Below are positions 1 to 9,378 of a stretch of DNA of 64,000 nucleotides, piece after piece. The first letter of the stretch is position 1, and each line of letters begins with the position of its first letter. A model generated the notes under the pieces. It was not told where the DNA came from and made no database searches. It saw nothing but the letters and a program-made list of their open reading frames with translations. Origin of the DNA: Pseudacidovorax intermedius (GTDB taxonomy: Bacteria > Pseudomonadota > Gammaproteobacteria > Burkholderiales > Burkholderiaceae_C); assembly GCF_003350475.1 (NCBI RefSeq), contig NZ_QQAV01000008.1, forward strand, positions 32,409 through 96,408. The letters are read 5' to 3'. The translations under genes were made by a program, and so were the position numbers.

Positions 1-500
1 GTGAGGCCGTTGTAGAGCATGCCGGCCAGCACCAGCAGCAGCGAATCGACCAGCATCGGAAAGAGCGCGAAGCCGAAGCCCACGCCGCCCAGCGCCGCCA
101 GCAGCGCCGAGGCGCCGCCCGGCGGATGCAGGCAGCGCAGCGCGAACATCACGGCGATGGCCGCCAGCACCGCCACGGCGCCGGCCCAGGCCGGGTCGGG
201 AATCAGCAACGCGCAGGCGCTGCCCACCAGCGCCGAGATCGTGTTGCCGCCGACCACGGCCCAGGGCTGGGCCAGGGGGCTCGCCGGCACCGCAAACACC
301 AGCACCGCGCTGGCGCCCAGCGGGGCCACCAGCCAGGGGGCGCTCATGCCGGTGCGCAGCGCCCACCAGCGGGCGATCAGGGCCGTGAGCAGGATGCCCA
401 GGCCGGCACCGGCGAAGGCGCGCAGCCGTTCGCGGGCGTCCACCCGGGCGGAGGCGGGACGGAAGCGGGCCGCCAGATCGGCCCAGGAGAGAGATGGCAT
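1..500 (-). CDS. HPP family membrane protein (partial, runs off the left edge)
   Basis: The reading frame starts at an ATG at 500 and is still open at base 1, so only about 166 N-terminal residues are present. After a soluble N-terminus come alternating hydrophobic stretches. The segment LRCLHPPGGASALLAALGG carries the His-Pro-Pro motif that names the HPP family of small integral inner-membrane proteins; some members have been linked to nitrite transport, others have no known role. The downstream gene lies outside the window. Family membership is clear from the motif, hydrophobicity and position; the substrate is unknown. Confidence 0.85.
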   Translation of the reverse strand, partial: MPSLSWADLAARFRPASARVDARERLRAFAGAGLGILLTALIARWWALRTGMSAPWLVAPLGASAVLVFAVPASPLAQPWAVVGGNTISALVGSACALLIPDPAWAGAVAVLAAIAVMFALRCLHPPGGASALLAALGGVGFGFALFPMLVDSLLLVLAGMLYNGL

Positions 501-670
501 GGTCACGCAGGCAATGCCGGCGCGCGCGGGTGCCGGCAGGATGAGGCTGGCCGACTCGGAGCGGCCGGTACGGGGCGGTCGTGGCCGCCGCCCGCATCCT
601 ACGTGGCGCACGGCTTTGGTGCATCTGCCCGGGCGCTCGCGGGCGACATCGGCCGGCCCTCGGCATGCGA

Positions 671-2086
671 TCAGCTGCAACCATAGGGAATGAATTCGGT
701 GCGCTGTTCGTCCACCTTGAGCGGCTGGCCGACGAAGGGAAAGGCGCGCTGCGCGCAGTCGCGCCGCTCGCAGACCTTGCAGCCCATGCCGATGGGCGTG
801 GCGCGCGCCGGGTCCTGCAGGTCCAGTCCATCGGCATAGACCAGGCGAGGCGCATGCCGGATGTCGCAGCCCAGGCCGATGGCGAAGGTCTGGCGCGGGG
901 CGCCCCAGCCGCGGCTGCCGCCAGCCACCGTGCGCGCCACCCACAGGCTGGTGCGGCCGTCGGGCATGCGGGCCAGTTGCGGCAGGATGCGCCCCGGCTG
1001 GCTGAAGGCTTCGTACACCGCCCACAGCGGGCAGGTGCCGCCCGTGCGGCTGAAGTGGAAGTGCGTGGCCGACTGCCGCTTGGAGATGTTGCCCGCCCGG
1101 TCCACCCGCACGAAGAAGAAGGGCACGCCCGGCGCACCCGGCCGTTGCAGCGTGCTCAGGCGGTGGCAGGCCGTCTCGAAGCCCACGCCGAAGCGCAGCG
1201 CCAGCAGGTCGATGTCGTGCCGCAGCCGCTCGGCCGCCTCCAGGTACTCGCCATAGGGCAGCAGCAGCGCGCCGGCGAAGTAGTTGGCCAGGCCGATGCG
1301 CGCCAGCCGGCGGGCCGGCGCGTCGGCGTCGAAGGGGGCGTCGGCCGTCAGTGCCGACAGCGTCTCGTCCATCTCCAGGAAGGCCAGCTGCGTCGCCATC
1401 TGGAAGGCCTGCTGCGCCGGTGCCAGCAGCGGCGAGAGGGTCAGCGTGCGGCTGGCCGCGTCGTACTGCCGCTTGCCGCCGATGCCGGTTGCATCGGCCT
1501 GCGTGACCCGCACGTCGTGCCGCTCGCGCAGGCGCTGCGCCAGCCACGGCGCCATGGCGCCGCCGCGTGCGCGGGTCTGCGCCGCCAGCGACTCGGCCGC
1601 GCGGTCCAGCGGATCGAAGTGGTTCTTGTGGGAGAAGAAGAAGTCGCGCACCGCCTCGAAGGGCGTGGCCCGCGGCAATCCGAGTTCGGACGACCGGTCG
1701 TCGCCCAGCCGCAGGGCCATGGTCTCCAGCTGGGCCTGCAGGTCGAGTTGACGGCGGTGCAGCGCGACCAGCGCGCGGCCGAGTGCGGGCATCTGGGCGG
1801 CCACCTCCTGCATCTCGGGCAGGCTGACCGGCTCGGCCGCATCGGCCAGGGCCTCGCGCAGGCCGGCCACGAGGCGCGCCTCGTCGTCTTCGGAGAAGGC
1901 CTGGATGTCGACGCCCAACGTGCGGTTCAGCCGCAGCAGCACTGCCACGGTGAGGGGGCGCTGGTTCTGCTCCAGCTGGTTGAGGTAGCTGGGCGACAGG
2001 CCAAGCGCCTGTGCCATCGCGATCTGCGAGAGGCCGCGCTCGGCCCGCAGCTTGCGCAGGCGCACGCCCATGAAGCTCTTCTTCAT
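671..2086 (-). CDS. ScfR/RamB-type short-chain acyl-CoA-responsive XRE regulator of the prp cluster
   Basis: A 471-residue protein. Residues about 8-65 form a Cro/C1-type helix-turn-helix ([20 protein letters not shown]), the middle resembles an ImmA/IrrE (DUF955) domain, and the C-terminal part holds a cysteine cluster (CxxCxxxxC in [10 protein letters not shown]). This is the layout of the short-chain fatty acyl-CoA regulators (ScfR, RamB, PrpR-like) that control propionate or acetate catabolism. It is divergent from prpC with 162 bp between them, the usual position for a local regulator. Start: ATG at 2086; the next ATG at 2071 would remove five residues and is also possible. It replaces the sigma-54 activator PrpR of enteric prp clusters. 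Activator versus repressor cannot be decided from sequence. Confidence 0.88.
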   Translation of the reverse strand: MKKSFMGVRLRKLRAERGLSQIAMAQALGLSPSYLNQLEQNQRPLTVAVLLRLNRTLGVDIQAFSEDDEARLVAGLREALADAAEPVSLPEMQEVAAQMPALGRALVALHRRQLDLQAQLETMALRLGDDRSSELGLPRATPFEAVRDFFFSHKNHFDPLDRAAESLAAQTRARGGAMAPWLAQRLRERHDVRVTQADATGIGGKRQYDAASRTLTLSPLLAPAQQAFQMATQLAFLEMDETLSALTADAPFDADAPARRLARIGLANYFAGALLLPYGEYLEAAERLRHDIDLLALRFGVGFETACHRLSTLQRPGAPGVPFFFVRVDRAGNISKRQSATHFHFSRTGGTCPLWAVYEAFSQPGRILPQLARMPDGRTSLWVARTVAGGSRGWGAPRQTFAIGLGCDIRHAPRLVYADGLDLQDPARATPIGMGCKVCERRDCAQRAFPFVGQPLKVDEQRTEFIPYGCS

Positions 2087-2106
2087 GCGCGCGGCCTTAA
2101 GAAAGC

Positions 2107-2124
2107 GATTCGCAGGATTCGCAG
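2107..2124. promoter_or_regulatory. Tandem GATTCGCAG direct repeat, candidate regulator site
   Basis: Two perfect back-to-back copies of GATTCGCAG, followed by the related ATTTGC and, further on, CGATTCGC. They lie between the divergent ScfR-type regulator and prpC. RamB/ScfR family operators are built around TTTGCAAA-like words; these half-sites share the TTTGC/TTCGC core but are not a perfect match. Operator function is inference. Confidence 0.4.
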
Positions 2125-2248
2125 ATTTGCCGATTTCGTTCGCACCGATTCGCCTTTTCAGTCCTGGTGGGAGGGCGTCATTCTGCGTAGATTGCGAAGC
2201 CTTGCAAGCTGGCGTTTCGCCGCTGCGCACCGTCAGGAGACCCGCCCC

Positions 2249-3427
2249 ATGAGCCTTGCCACCGCCCTTGCCCCCACGCCGGAAGCCGCGCCCGCCTTCA
2301 AGCCCAAGAAGTCCGTCGCGCTTTCCGGCGTGGCCGCTGGCACCACGGCCTTGTGCACGGTGGGCCGCAGCGGCAACGATCTGCACTACCGCGGCTACGA
2401 CATCCTGGACATCGCCGAGGTCTGCGACTTCGAGGAGATCGCGCACCTGCTGGTGCACGGCACGTTGCCCAACCGCGCAGAACTGGCGGCCTACAAGACG
2501 CGGCTGAGGGCCCTGCGCGGCCTGCCCGCCAGCGTGAAGGCCGCCCTGGAGCGCCTGCCCGCCGCCGCCCATCCCATGGACGTGATGCGCACCGGCGTCT
2601 CGGCCCTGGGCTGCGTGTTGCCCGAGAAGGACGGCCACGGCGCCGCCGGCGCCCGCGACATCGCCGACCGCCTGCTGGCCTGCCTGGGCTCGATGCTGCT
2701 GTACTGGCACCACTGGAGCACCAACGGCCGGCGCATCGAGGTCGAGACCGACGACGACGCCATCGCCGGCCACTTCCTGCACCTGCTGCACGGCCAACGC
2801 CCGGGAGAGGCGTGGGTGCGCGCCATGCACACCTCGCTCAACCTCTATGCCGAGCATGAGTTCAACGCCAGCACCTTTGCCGCGCGGGTCATCGCGGGCA
2901 CGGGCAGCGACATGTACTCCTGCATCGCCGGTGCCATCGGCGCGCTGCGCGGCCCCAGGCATGGCGGGGCGAACGAAGTCGCCTTCGAGGTGCAGCAGCG
3001 CTATGCCACGCCGGACGAGGCCGAGGCCGACATCCGCCGGCGGGTGGACGCGAAGGAGGTCGTGATCGGCTTTGGCCACCCGGTCTACACCGTGGCCGAT
3101 CCGCGCAACGCCGTCATCAAGGGCGTGGCGCGGCGGCTGTCGCAGCAGGCCGGCGATCTGCGGCTGTTCGACATCGCCGAACGGCTGGAGTCGGTCATGT
3201 GGCAGGCCAAGCGCATGTTCCCCAACCTCGACTGGTTCAGCGCCGTGAGTTACCACCGCATGGGCGTGCCCACAGCCATGTTCACGCCGCTGTTCGTCAT
3301 CGCCCGCACCAGCGGCTGGGCGGCCCATGTGATCGAGCAGCGGCAGGACAACAAGATCATCCGGCCCAGCGCGGTCTACACCGGCCCCGAGGACCGGACC
3401 TTCGTGCCGCTGGATCAGCGGGGCTGA
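2249..3427 (+). CDS. prpC: 2-methylcitrate synthase
   Basis: A 392-residue citrate-synthase-family enzyme expected to condense propionyl-CoA with oxaloacetate to 2-methylcitrate, the first committed step of the methylcitrate cycle. The family histidines are in RHGGANE (His near residue 238) and GFGHPVY (His near 277). The length is typical of PrpC (about 370-390) and shorter than housekeeping GltA. Start: ATG at 2249 after CAGGAGACCC; the frame is open far upstream but that region lies over the regulator. Downstream acnD and prpF confirm methylcitrate rather than Krebs-cycle duty. Expression is probably set by the divergent ScfR-type regulator. Confidence 0.95.
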   Translation: MSLATALAPTPEAAPAFKPKKSVALSGVAAGTTALCTVGRSGNDLHYRGYDILDIAEVCDFEEIAHLLVHGTLPNRAELAAYKTRLRALRGLPASVKAALERLPAAAHPMDVMRTGVSALGCVLPEKDGHGAAGARDIADRLLACLGSMLLYWHHWSTNGRRIEVETDDDAIAGHFLHLLHGQRPGEAWVRAMHTSLNLYAEHEFNASTFAARVIAGTGSDMYSCIAGAIGALRGPRHGGANEVAFEVQQRYATPDEAEADIRRRVDAKEVVIGFGHPVYTVADPRNAVIKGVARRLSQQAGDLRLFDIAERLESVMWQAKRMFPNLDWFSAVSYHRMGVPTAMFTPLFVIARTSGWAAHVIEQRQDNKIIRPSAVYTGPEDRTFVPLDQRG

Positions 3428-3537
3428 GCGATGGCCCTCATGCGCGCGATCCGCGCAGGTTCCCGTCAGGTTGAGACGCCGACCATCCCGCGCCCGGCTG
3501 GCTGCATGGTGCGGCCCGCCAACCTGGAGACATCTTC

Positions 3538-4515
3538 GTGACCCTCAATCGCCGCCTCTTCAACACCGGACTCGCCAGCCTGGCCCTGCCGCTCGGCTTC
3601 GACGCCGCCGCGCAGGACGGCTATCCCAACAAGCCGATCCGCATCGTGTGCCCCTTCGCCCCGGGCGGCGGCTCGGACTTCATCGCCCGTGTGGGCTCCA
3701 ACCTGCTGGCCAAGGGCGTGGGCCAGTCGGTGATCGTCGACAACCGGCCCGGCGCCGGCGGCACGCTGGGGACGGACTACGCGCTGCACCAGCCCGCGGA
3801 CGGCTACACGTTGCTGCTGGTGGCGGGCAGCTACACGGTCAACCCGGCGCTGTACAAGCTCAAGTTCGACCCGGTGGCCGACATCACGCCGGTGATCCAG
3901 CTGTCCAAAGGCGCCTACGTGCTGTGCATCAACCCCAACAAGGTGCCGGCCAAGAACATGGCGGAGCTGCTGGATTACATGCGCAAGAACCCCGGCAAGC
4001 TGAGCTTCGCCTCGGCCGGCAACGGCAGCCACCTGCACATCACGACCGAATACCTGTTCGGCATGGCCAAGGTCAAGGGCACGCACATTCCCTACAAGGG
4101 CACCGGCCCGGCCGTGACCGACCTGGTGGCCGGCAACGTGGACCTGCTGGTCGCCGGCACCGAGGCGCTGATGCCGCATGTGAAGGCCGGCAAGCTGCGC
4201 GCCCTGGGCGTGACCACGGCACAGCGTCTGGCGGCCTACCCGGACCTGCCCGCCATCGCCGAAGCCGGCTTGCCCGATTACGACGTGGTGGCCTGGCACG
4301 GTCTGATCGCGCCCAAGAACCTGCCGCCCGCGGTGCTGGCCAAGATCAACGGCGCCATCAACACCGGCCTGAAGGCGCCCGAGCTGGTCGCGCAGCTGGA
4401 GCCCACGGGCGTCTCGCCCGCGGGTGGCACGCCAGAGCAGTTCGGCGCGCTGATCAAGGCCGAGATCCCGCGCTACGCCAAGGTGGCGCGCGACAACAAC
4501 ATCCAGGCCCAGTAA
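3538..4515 (+). CDS. Bug family tripartite tricarboxylate transporter substrate-binding protein
   Basis: A 325-residue periplasmic binding protein. Residues 1-25 form an export signal with an NRRLF start, and the mature part opens with YPNKPIRIVCPFAPGGGSD, the hallmark of the Bug (TctC) family. Further family landmarks are VDNRPGAGGTLGTD and PYKGTGPA. Start: GTG at 3538 with GGAG 8 nt upstream. No TctA/TctB membrane partners are nearby, which is normal for the hugely expanded Bug families of betaproteobacteria. Its place inside the prp cluster suggests it binds propionate, methylcitrate or a related carboxylate, but the ligand cannot be read from sequence. Confidence 0.93.
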   Translation: MTLNRRLFNTGLASLALPLGFDAAAQDGYPNKPIRIVCPFAPGGGSDFIARVGSNLLAKGVGQSVIVDNRPGAGGTLGTDYALHQPADGYTLLLVAGSYTVNPALYKLKFDPVADITPVIQLSKGAYVLCINPNKVPAKNMAELLDYMRKNPGKLSFASAGNGSHLHITTEYLFGMAKVKGTHIPYKGTGPAVTDLVAGNVDLLVAGTEALMPHVKAGKLRALGVTTAQRLAAYPDLPAIAEAGLPDYDVVAWHGLIAPKNLPPAVLAKINGAINTGLKAPELVAQLEPTGVSPAGGTPEQFGALIKAEIPRYAKVARDNNIQAQ

Positions 4516-4517
4516 AA

Positions 4518-4553
4518 ACCGGTCGGCCGGCGCCGGCCCCCGGCCTTCTTTTG
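4518..4553 (+). terminator. Possible terminator or attenuator between the Bug gene and acnD
   Basis: A very GC-rich self-complementary stretch containing GGCCGGCGCCGGCC is preceded by an A-run just after the Bug stop codon and followed by TTCTTTT. This is the composition of an intrinsic terminator, although loop geometry is poor because the core palindrome has no spacer. If it works it would lower acnD expression relative to prpC. Confidence 0.35.
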
Positions 4554-4595
4554 CAACGCGGCGGCGCACCTAGGCGCCGCCCGCTCCACGCTCCC

Positions 4596-7244
4596 ATGAA
4601 CCGTCTTCACCGCCAGCCGCTTGCCGGTACCGATCTGCATTTCTACGACGCCCGCGCCGCCATCGAGGCGCTGCAGCCCGGCGCCTGGGCCCGGCTGCCC
4701 TACACCGCGCGGGTGCATGCCGAGAACCTGGTGCGGCGTGCCGACCCGGCGCGCCTCGACGACTACCTGCGCCAGCTGATCGAACGCCGCCGCGACCTGG
4801 ACTTTCCCTGGTACCCCGCGCGTGTGGTGTGCCACGACATCCTGGGCCAGACCGCGCTGGTGGACCTGGCCGGCCTGCGCGATGCCATCGCGGCCGAAGG
4901 CGGCGATCCGGCGGCGGTGAACCCGGTGGTGCCGGTGCAGCTGATCGTGGACCATTCGCTGGCCGTGGAGTGCGGCGGTTTCGACCCCGAGGCTTTCGCC
5001 AGGAACCGCGCCATCGAGGACCGCCGCAACGAGGACCGCTTCCACTTCATCGAGTGGACCAAGCGGGCCTTCGACAACGTGCAGGTGATCCCGGCGGGCA
5101 ACGGGATCATGCACCAGATCAACCTGGAGAAGATGTCCCCGGTGGTGGCCGTGCAGGACGGCGTGGCCTATGCCGACACCTGCGTGGGCACCGACAGCCA
5201 TACGCCGCACGTCGATGCGCTGGGTGTGATCGCCGTAGGCGTGGGCGGCCTGGAGGCGGAGAACGTGATGCTGGGCCGCGCCTCGTGGATGCGCCTGCCC
5301 GACATCGTCGGCGTGGAACTGGTCGGCGAGCGCCAGCCGGGCATCACCGCCACCGACATCGTGCTGGCGCTCACCGAGTTCCTGCGCCAGCAGAAGGTGG
5401 TGGGCGCGTATGTGGAGTTCTTCGGCGAGGGCGCGGCGCGCCTGTCCATCGGCGACCGCGCCACCATCTCCAACATGTGCCCCGAGTACGGCGCCACCGC
5501 CGCGCTCTTCGCCATCGACGAGCAGACGCTGGACTACCTTCGCCTGACCGGCCGCGAGCCGGCGCAGGTGCAACTGGTGGAGGCCTATGCCAGGGTCGCC
5601 GGCTTGTGGGCCGACACGCTGGCAGAGGTCGAGTACGAGCGCGTGCTGCGCTTTGACATCGCAACGGTGGAGCGCAACCTGGCCGGCCCCTCCAACCCGC
5701 ACCGCCGCCTGCCGGCGCGTGCCCTGGCCGAGCGCGGCATCGCCGATGCAGCCAAGCTGGCGGCCGGCCGGGCCGACGAGGCCGCGGGCCGCCTGCCCGA
5801 TGGCGCCGTGGTCATCGCCGCCATCACCAGCTGCACCAACACCAGCAATCCGCGCAACGTCATCGCCGCCGCGCTGCTGGCGCGCAATGCCAATGCCCAT
5901 GGCCTGCTGCGCAAGCCTTGGGTCAAGACCTCGCTGGCGCCCGGCTCCAGGGCCGTGGAGCTCTACCTGCAGGACGCCGGCCTGCTCGGCGAACTGGAGC
6001 GGCTGGGTTTCGGCATCGTGGCCTTCGCCTGCACCACCTGCAACGGCATGAGCGGTGCGCTCGACCCCGCCATCCAGCAGGAGATCGTCGACCGCGACCT
6101 CTACGCCACCGCCGTGCTGTCGGGCAACCGCAATTTCGACGGCCGCATCCATCCGTATGCCAAGCAGGCCTTCCTGGCCTCGCCGCCGCTGGTGGTGGCC
6201 TATGCCATTGCCGGCACCATCCGCTTCGACATCGAGCGCGACGTGCTCGGCACCGATGGGCAGGGGCGCGAACTGCGCCTGGCCGACCTTTGGCCCAGCG
6301 ACGAGGAGATCGACGCCGTGGTCGCGGCGAGCGTCAAGCCCGAGCAGTTCCGCCGCGTGTATGAGCCCATGTTCGCCATCCGCGCCGAGGGCGAGGCGCG
6401 CACGAGCCCGCAGTACGACTGGCGCCCGCATTCCACCTACATCCGCCGCCCGCCCTACTGGGACACCGAGGGCATGGGCGCCCTCGCGGCCCAGCCGCGC
6501 ACGCTGCGCGGCATGCGGCCGCTGGCCCTGCTGCCGGACAACATCACCACCGATCACCTGTCGCCCTCGAACGCCATCCTGGCCGACAGCGCGGCCGGCG
6601 AATACCTGGCCCGCATGGGCCTGCCGGAGGAGGACTTCAACTCCTACGCCACGCACCGCGGCGACCACCTCACGGCCATGCGTGCCACCTTCGCCAATCC
6701 GCAGCTGGTCAACGAGATGGCCGTGGTCGATGGCGAGGTCAAGAAGGGATCGCTCGCCCGCATCGAGCCCGAGGGCCGCGTGGTGCGCATGTGGGAGGCC
6801 ATCGAGACCTACCTGCAGCGCCGCCAGCCGCTGGTGGTCATCGCTGGCGCCGACTACGGCCAGGGCTCCAGCCGCGACTGGGCGGCCAAGGGCGTGCGCC
6901 TGGCTGGCGTGGAGACGGTGGTGGCCGAGGGTTTCGAGCGCATCCACCGCACCAACCTGATCGGCATGGGCGTGCTGCCGCTGGAGTTCCTGCCCGGCAC
7001 CACGCGGCTGACGCTGGGGTTGAATGGCACGGAGACCTACGACGTGGAGGGCGAGCGCGTGCCCGGTGCGCAGTGGGATCTCATCGTTCATCGCCGCAAC
7101 GGCGAGCTGCTGCGCGTGCCGGTGCGCTGCCGGCTGGACACGGCCGAGGAAGTGTCGGTCTACGAAGCCGGCGGCGTGCTGCAGCGCTTTGCGCAGGACT
7201 TCCTGGCGGGGCAGACTGCACGCCTTCAACCGACCGCCCGCTGA
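4596..7244 (+). CDS. acnD: Fe/S-dependent 2-methylcitrate dehydratase AcnD
   Basis: An 882-residue aconitase-superfamily enzyme. It dehydrates 2-methylcitrate to 2-methyl-trans-aconitate, replacing PrpD and needing PrpF afterwards. The [4Fe-4S] ligands are visible as SCTNTSNP (Cys near 413) and ACTTCNG (Cys near 479 and 482). The C-terminal swivel domain carries GADYGQGSSRDWAAKG, and the N-terminal region has GTDSHTPHVDALG. Start: ATG at 4596; no strong ribosome site precedes it. The stop is 3 nt before prpF, so the two are co-translated. AcnA-type aconitase is the alternative, but length, the missing prpD and adjacency to prpF favour AcnD. Confidence 0.95.
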   Translation: MNRLHRQPLAGTDLHFYDARAAIEALQPGAWARLPYTARVHAENLVRRADPARLDDYLRQLIERRRDLDFPWYPARVVCHDILGQTALVDLAGLRDAIAAEGGDPAAVNPVVPVQLIVDHSLAVECGGFDPEAFARNRAIEDRRNEDRFHFIEWTKRAFDNVQVIPAGNGIMHQINLEKMSPVVAVQDGVAYADTCVGTDSHTPHVDALGVIAVGVGGLEAENVMLGRASWMRLPDIVGVELVGERQPGITATDIVLALTEFLRQQKVVGAYVEFFGEGAARLSIGDRATISNMCPEYGATAALFAIDEQTLDYLRLTGREPAQVQLVEAYARVAGLWADTLAEVEYERVLRFDIATVERNLAGPSNPHRRLPARALAERGIADAAKLAAGRADEAAGRLPDGAVVIAAITSCTNTSNPRNVIAAALLARNANAHGLLRKPWVKTSLAPGSRAVELYLQDAGLLGELERLGFGIVAFACTTCNGMSGALDPAIQQEIVDRDLYATAVLSGNRNFDGRIHPYAKQAFLASPPLVVAYAIAGTIRFDIERDVLGTDGQGRELRLADLWPSDEEIDAVVAASVKPEQFRRVYEPMFAIRAEGEARTSPQYDWRPHSTYIRRPPYWDTEGMGALAAQPRTLRGMRPLALLPDNITTDHLSPSNAILADSAAGEYLARMGLPEEDFNSYATHRGDHLTAMRATFANPQLVNEMAVVDGEVKKGSLARIEPEGRVVRMWEAIETYLQRRQPLVVIAGADYGQGSSRDWAAKGVRLAGVETVVAEGFERIHRTNLIGMGVLPLEFLPGTTRLTLGLNGTETYDVEGERVPGAQWDLIVHRRNGELLRVPVRCRLDTAEEVSVYEAGGVLQRFAQDFLAGQTARLQPTAR

Positions 7245-7247
7245 ACC

Positions 7248-8441
7248 ATGCCCGCCCATCAGATCAAGATCCCCGCCACCTACATGCGCGGTGGCACCAG
7301 CAAGGGCGTGTTCTTCCGCCTGCAGGACCTGCCCGAACGCGCCCGCACGCCCGGCCCCGCGCGCGACGCGCTGCTGATGCGCGTGATCGGCAGCCCCGAC
7401 CCCTACGGCAAGCAGACCGACGGCATGGGCGGCGCCACCTCCAGCACCAGCAAGGTCGTCATCCTGTCGAAGAGCGCGCGCCCCGGCCATGACGTGGACT
7501 ACCTCTTCGGCCAGGTCGCCATCGACAGCGCCTTCGTCGACTGGTCGGGCAACTGCGGCAACCTGTCGGCGGCAGTCGGGCCCTTCGCCATCGCGGCGGG
7601 CCTGGTCGATGCGTCGCGCGTGCCAGCGGAAGGCGCCTGCACCGTGCGCATCTGGCAGGCCAACATCGGCAAGACCATCGTGGCCCATGTGCCCATGGCG
7701 GACGGCCAGGTGCAGGAGACGGGCGACTTCGAGCTCGACGGCGTGACCTTCCCGGCCGCCGAGGTGCCGCTCGAATTCCTGGACCCGGCGGAGGAAGGCG
7801 AGGGCGGCGCGATGTTCCCGACCGGCCGGGTGGTCGACCAGCTCGACGTGCCCGGTGTCGGCACCCTCGCGGCCACGCTGATCAACGCCGGCATCCCCAC
7901 CATCTTCCTCAGCGCCGCCGAGCTGGGCTATACCGGCACCGAGTTGCAGCCCGCCATCAATGGCGACGCCGCCGCGCTGGCGCGCTTCGAGACGATCCGC
8001 GCCTGGGGCGCCGTGCGCATGGGCCTGATCCGCGATGTGGCCGAGGCCGCTACGCGGCAGCACACGCCCAAGGTCGCCTTCGTGGCGCCGCCGCAGGACT
8101 ACGTGGCCTCCAGCGGCAAGGCGGTGCGCGCGGCCGACATCGACCTGCTGGTGCGTGCGCTCTCCATGGGCAAGCTGCACCACGCCATGATGGGTACGGC
8201 GGCCGTGGCCATCGGCACTGCGGCGGCCATTCCGGGCACGCTCGTCAACCTTGCGGCCGGGGGCGGCGAACGCAGCGCCGTGCGCTTCGGCCATCCCTCT
8301 GGTCTACTGCGGGTCGGCGCCGAGGCGCGGCAGGTCGATGGGCCGGCCGGGCCGCAATGGCAGGTCACCAAGGCCCTCATGAGCCGAAGCGCCCGTGTGC
8401 TCATGGAAGGCTGGGTGCGCGTGCCCGGCGACTGTTTCTGA
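7248..8441 (+). CDS. prpF: 2-methylaconitate cis-trans isomerase PrpF
   Basis: A 397-residue protein of the PrpF family (diaminopimelate-epimerase fold). It opens with TYMRGGTSKGVFFRLQDLP, the family signature, and contains DGMGGATSSTSKV and WSGNCGNLSAAVGPFAI, whose Cys is in the catalytic region. PrpF isomerises the 2-methyl-trans-aconitate made by AcnD to the cis form, so that 2-methylisocitrate can be made. It starts 3 nt after the acnD stop. Size and position match acnD-prpF modules elsewhere. Confidence 0.95.
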   Translation: MPAHQIKIPATYMRGGTSKGVFFRLQDLPERARTPGPARDALLMRVIGSPDPYGKQTDGMGGATSSTSKVVILSKSARPGHDVDYLFGQVAIDSAFVDWSGNCGNLSAAVGPFAIAAGLVDASRVPAEGACTVRIWQANIGKTIVAHVPMADGQVQETGDFELDGVTFPAAEVPLEFLDPAEEGEGGAMFPTGRVVDQLDVPGVGTLAATLINAGIPTIFLSAAELGYTGTELQPAINGDAAALARFETIRAWGAVRMGLIRDVAEAATRQHTPKVAFVAPPQDYVASSGKAVRAADIDLLVRALSMGKLHHAMMGTAAVAIGTAAAIPGTLVNLAAGGGERSAVRFGHPSGLLRVGAEARQVDGPAGPQWQVTKALMSRSARVLMEGWVRVPGDCF

Positions 8442-8505
8442 ACCGGACGGCCAGGGTGGGCCCGGCATTGCCGGGCGGCCCCCGACCGTCGAACCCCTTG
8501 CTTGC

Positions 8506-9366
8506 ATGTCCACTCGCAAACAACTCAAGACCCTGGTCGAGGCCCGCCGCGGCGTGCTCGTGCCGGGGGCCTTCAATGCCCTCTCGGCCCGCGTGATCGA
8601 AGACCTCGGCTTCGAGGCGATCTACGTCACCGGCGCCGGCGTCACCAACATGTGGTTCGGCATGCCCGACCAGGGCTTCATGGGCCTGGCCGAGATCGCC
8701 GACCACACGGCGCGCATCCGCGATGCGGTGTCGCTGCCGCTGATCGTCGATGCCGACACCGGCTTCGGCAATGCGCTCAACGTCTACCACACGGTGCGCA
8801 CCCTGGAGCGTGCCGGCGCCGACTGCATCCAGCTGGAGGACCAGGTCGCGCCCAAGCGCTGTGGCCACTTCTCGGGCAAGGAGGTCATCAGCACCGAAGA
8901 GGCCGTTAGCAAGATCAAGGCGGCCGTCGATGCGCGCCGCGATGCCGACCTGATGATCCTGGCCCGCACCGACGCGGCCGCCACGCACGGCTTCGAGGCC
9001 GCGGTGGAGCGGGCGCAGCAGTTTGCCGAGGCCGGGGCCGACATCCTCTTCGTCGAGGCCGTGACGAAGGCCGACGAGGTGCGCGCCCTGCCGCAGCGCC
9101 TGGCCAAGCCCCAGCTGATGAACATGGTGATCGGCGGCAAGACGCCCATCTTCAATGCCGACCAGCTCGGCGAGCTGGGTTACGGCATCGTGCTGTACGC
9201 CAATGCCGCGCTGCAAGGTGCGGTGATGGGCATGCAGAAGACCCTGACCGTGCTGCGCGACCAAAAGGAAGTGCAGGAGTCCAGCGGGCTGGTCGCGCCC
9301 TTCGCGGAGCGCCAGCGCCTGGTGGGCAAGCCCGGCTGGGACGCGCTCGAAAAGCGCTACACCTGA
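8506..9366 (+). CDS. Isocitrate lyase/PEP mutase family enzyme, probable 2-methylisocitrate lyase
   Basis: A 286-residue TIM-barrel enzyme of the ICL/PEPM family. The lyase loop KRCGH is at residues 117-121 (Cys119 catalytic) and metal-binding acidic residues are in IVDADTGFGN and LEDQ. The KRCGH loop indicates C-C lyase rather than phosphonate-mutase chemistry. Being last in the prp cluster it is the natural candidate for PrpB, cleaving 2-methylisocitrate to pyruvate and succinate. It differs enough from classical PrpB (for example GAGVTNMWFGMPDQGF early on) that another substituted-malate lyase is possible. Start: ATG at 8506, 64 nt after prpF; a small CCCGG/CCGGG hairpin lies in the gap. 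Confidence 0.82.
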   Translation: MSTRKQLKTLVEARRGVLVPGAFNALSARVIEDLGFEAIYVTGAGVTNMWFGMPDQGFMGLAEIADHTARIRDAVSLPLIVDADTGFGNALNVYHTVRTLERAGADCIQLEDQVAPKRCGHFSGKEVISTEEAVSKIKAAVDARRDADLMILARTDAAATHGFEAAVERAQQFAEAGADILFVEAVTKADEVRALPQRLAKPQLMNMVIGGKTPIFNADQLGELGYGIVLYANAALQGAVMGMQKTLTVLRDQKEVQESSGLVAPFAERQRLVGKPGWDALEKRYT

Positions 9367-9378
9367 GCGGGCGACACG

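Noticed and set aside
4473..8294. A 1273-codon open frame on the minus strand opposite acnD and prpF
   Set aside because: Composition is His/Gly/Ala-rich with no recognisable motif, and it lies entirely over two strongly supported genes.
8458..8482. CCCGG-CATTG-CCGGG hairpin between prpF and the ICL/PEPM gene as a terminator
   Set aside because: The stem is only 5-7 bp and no T-run follows, so it is not a convincing intrinsic terminator.
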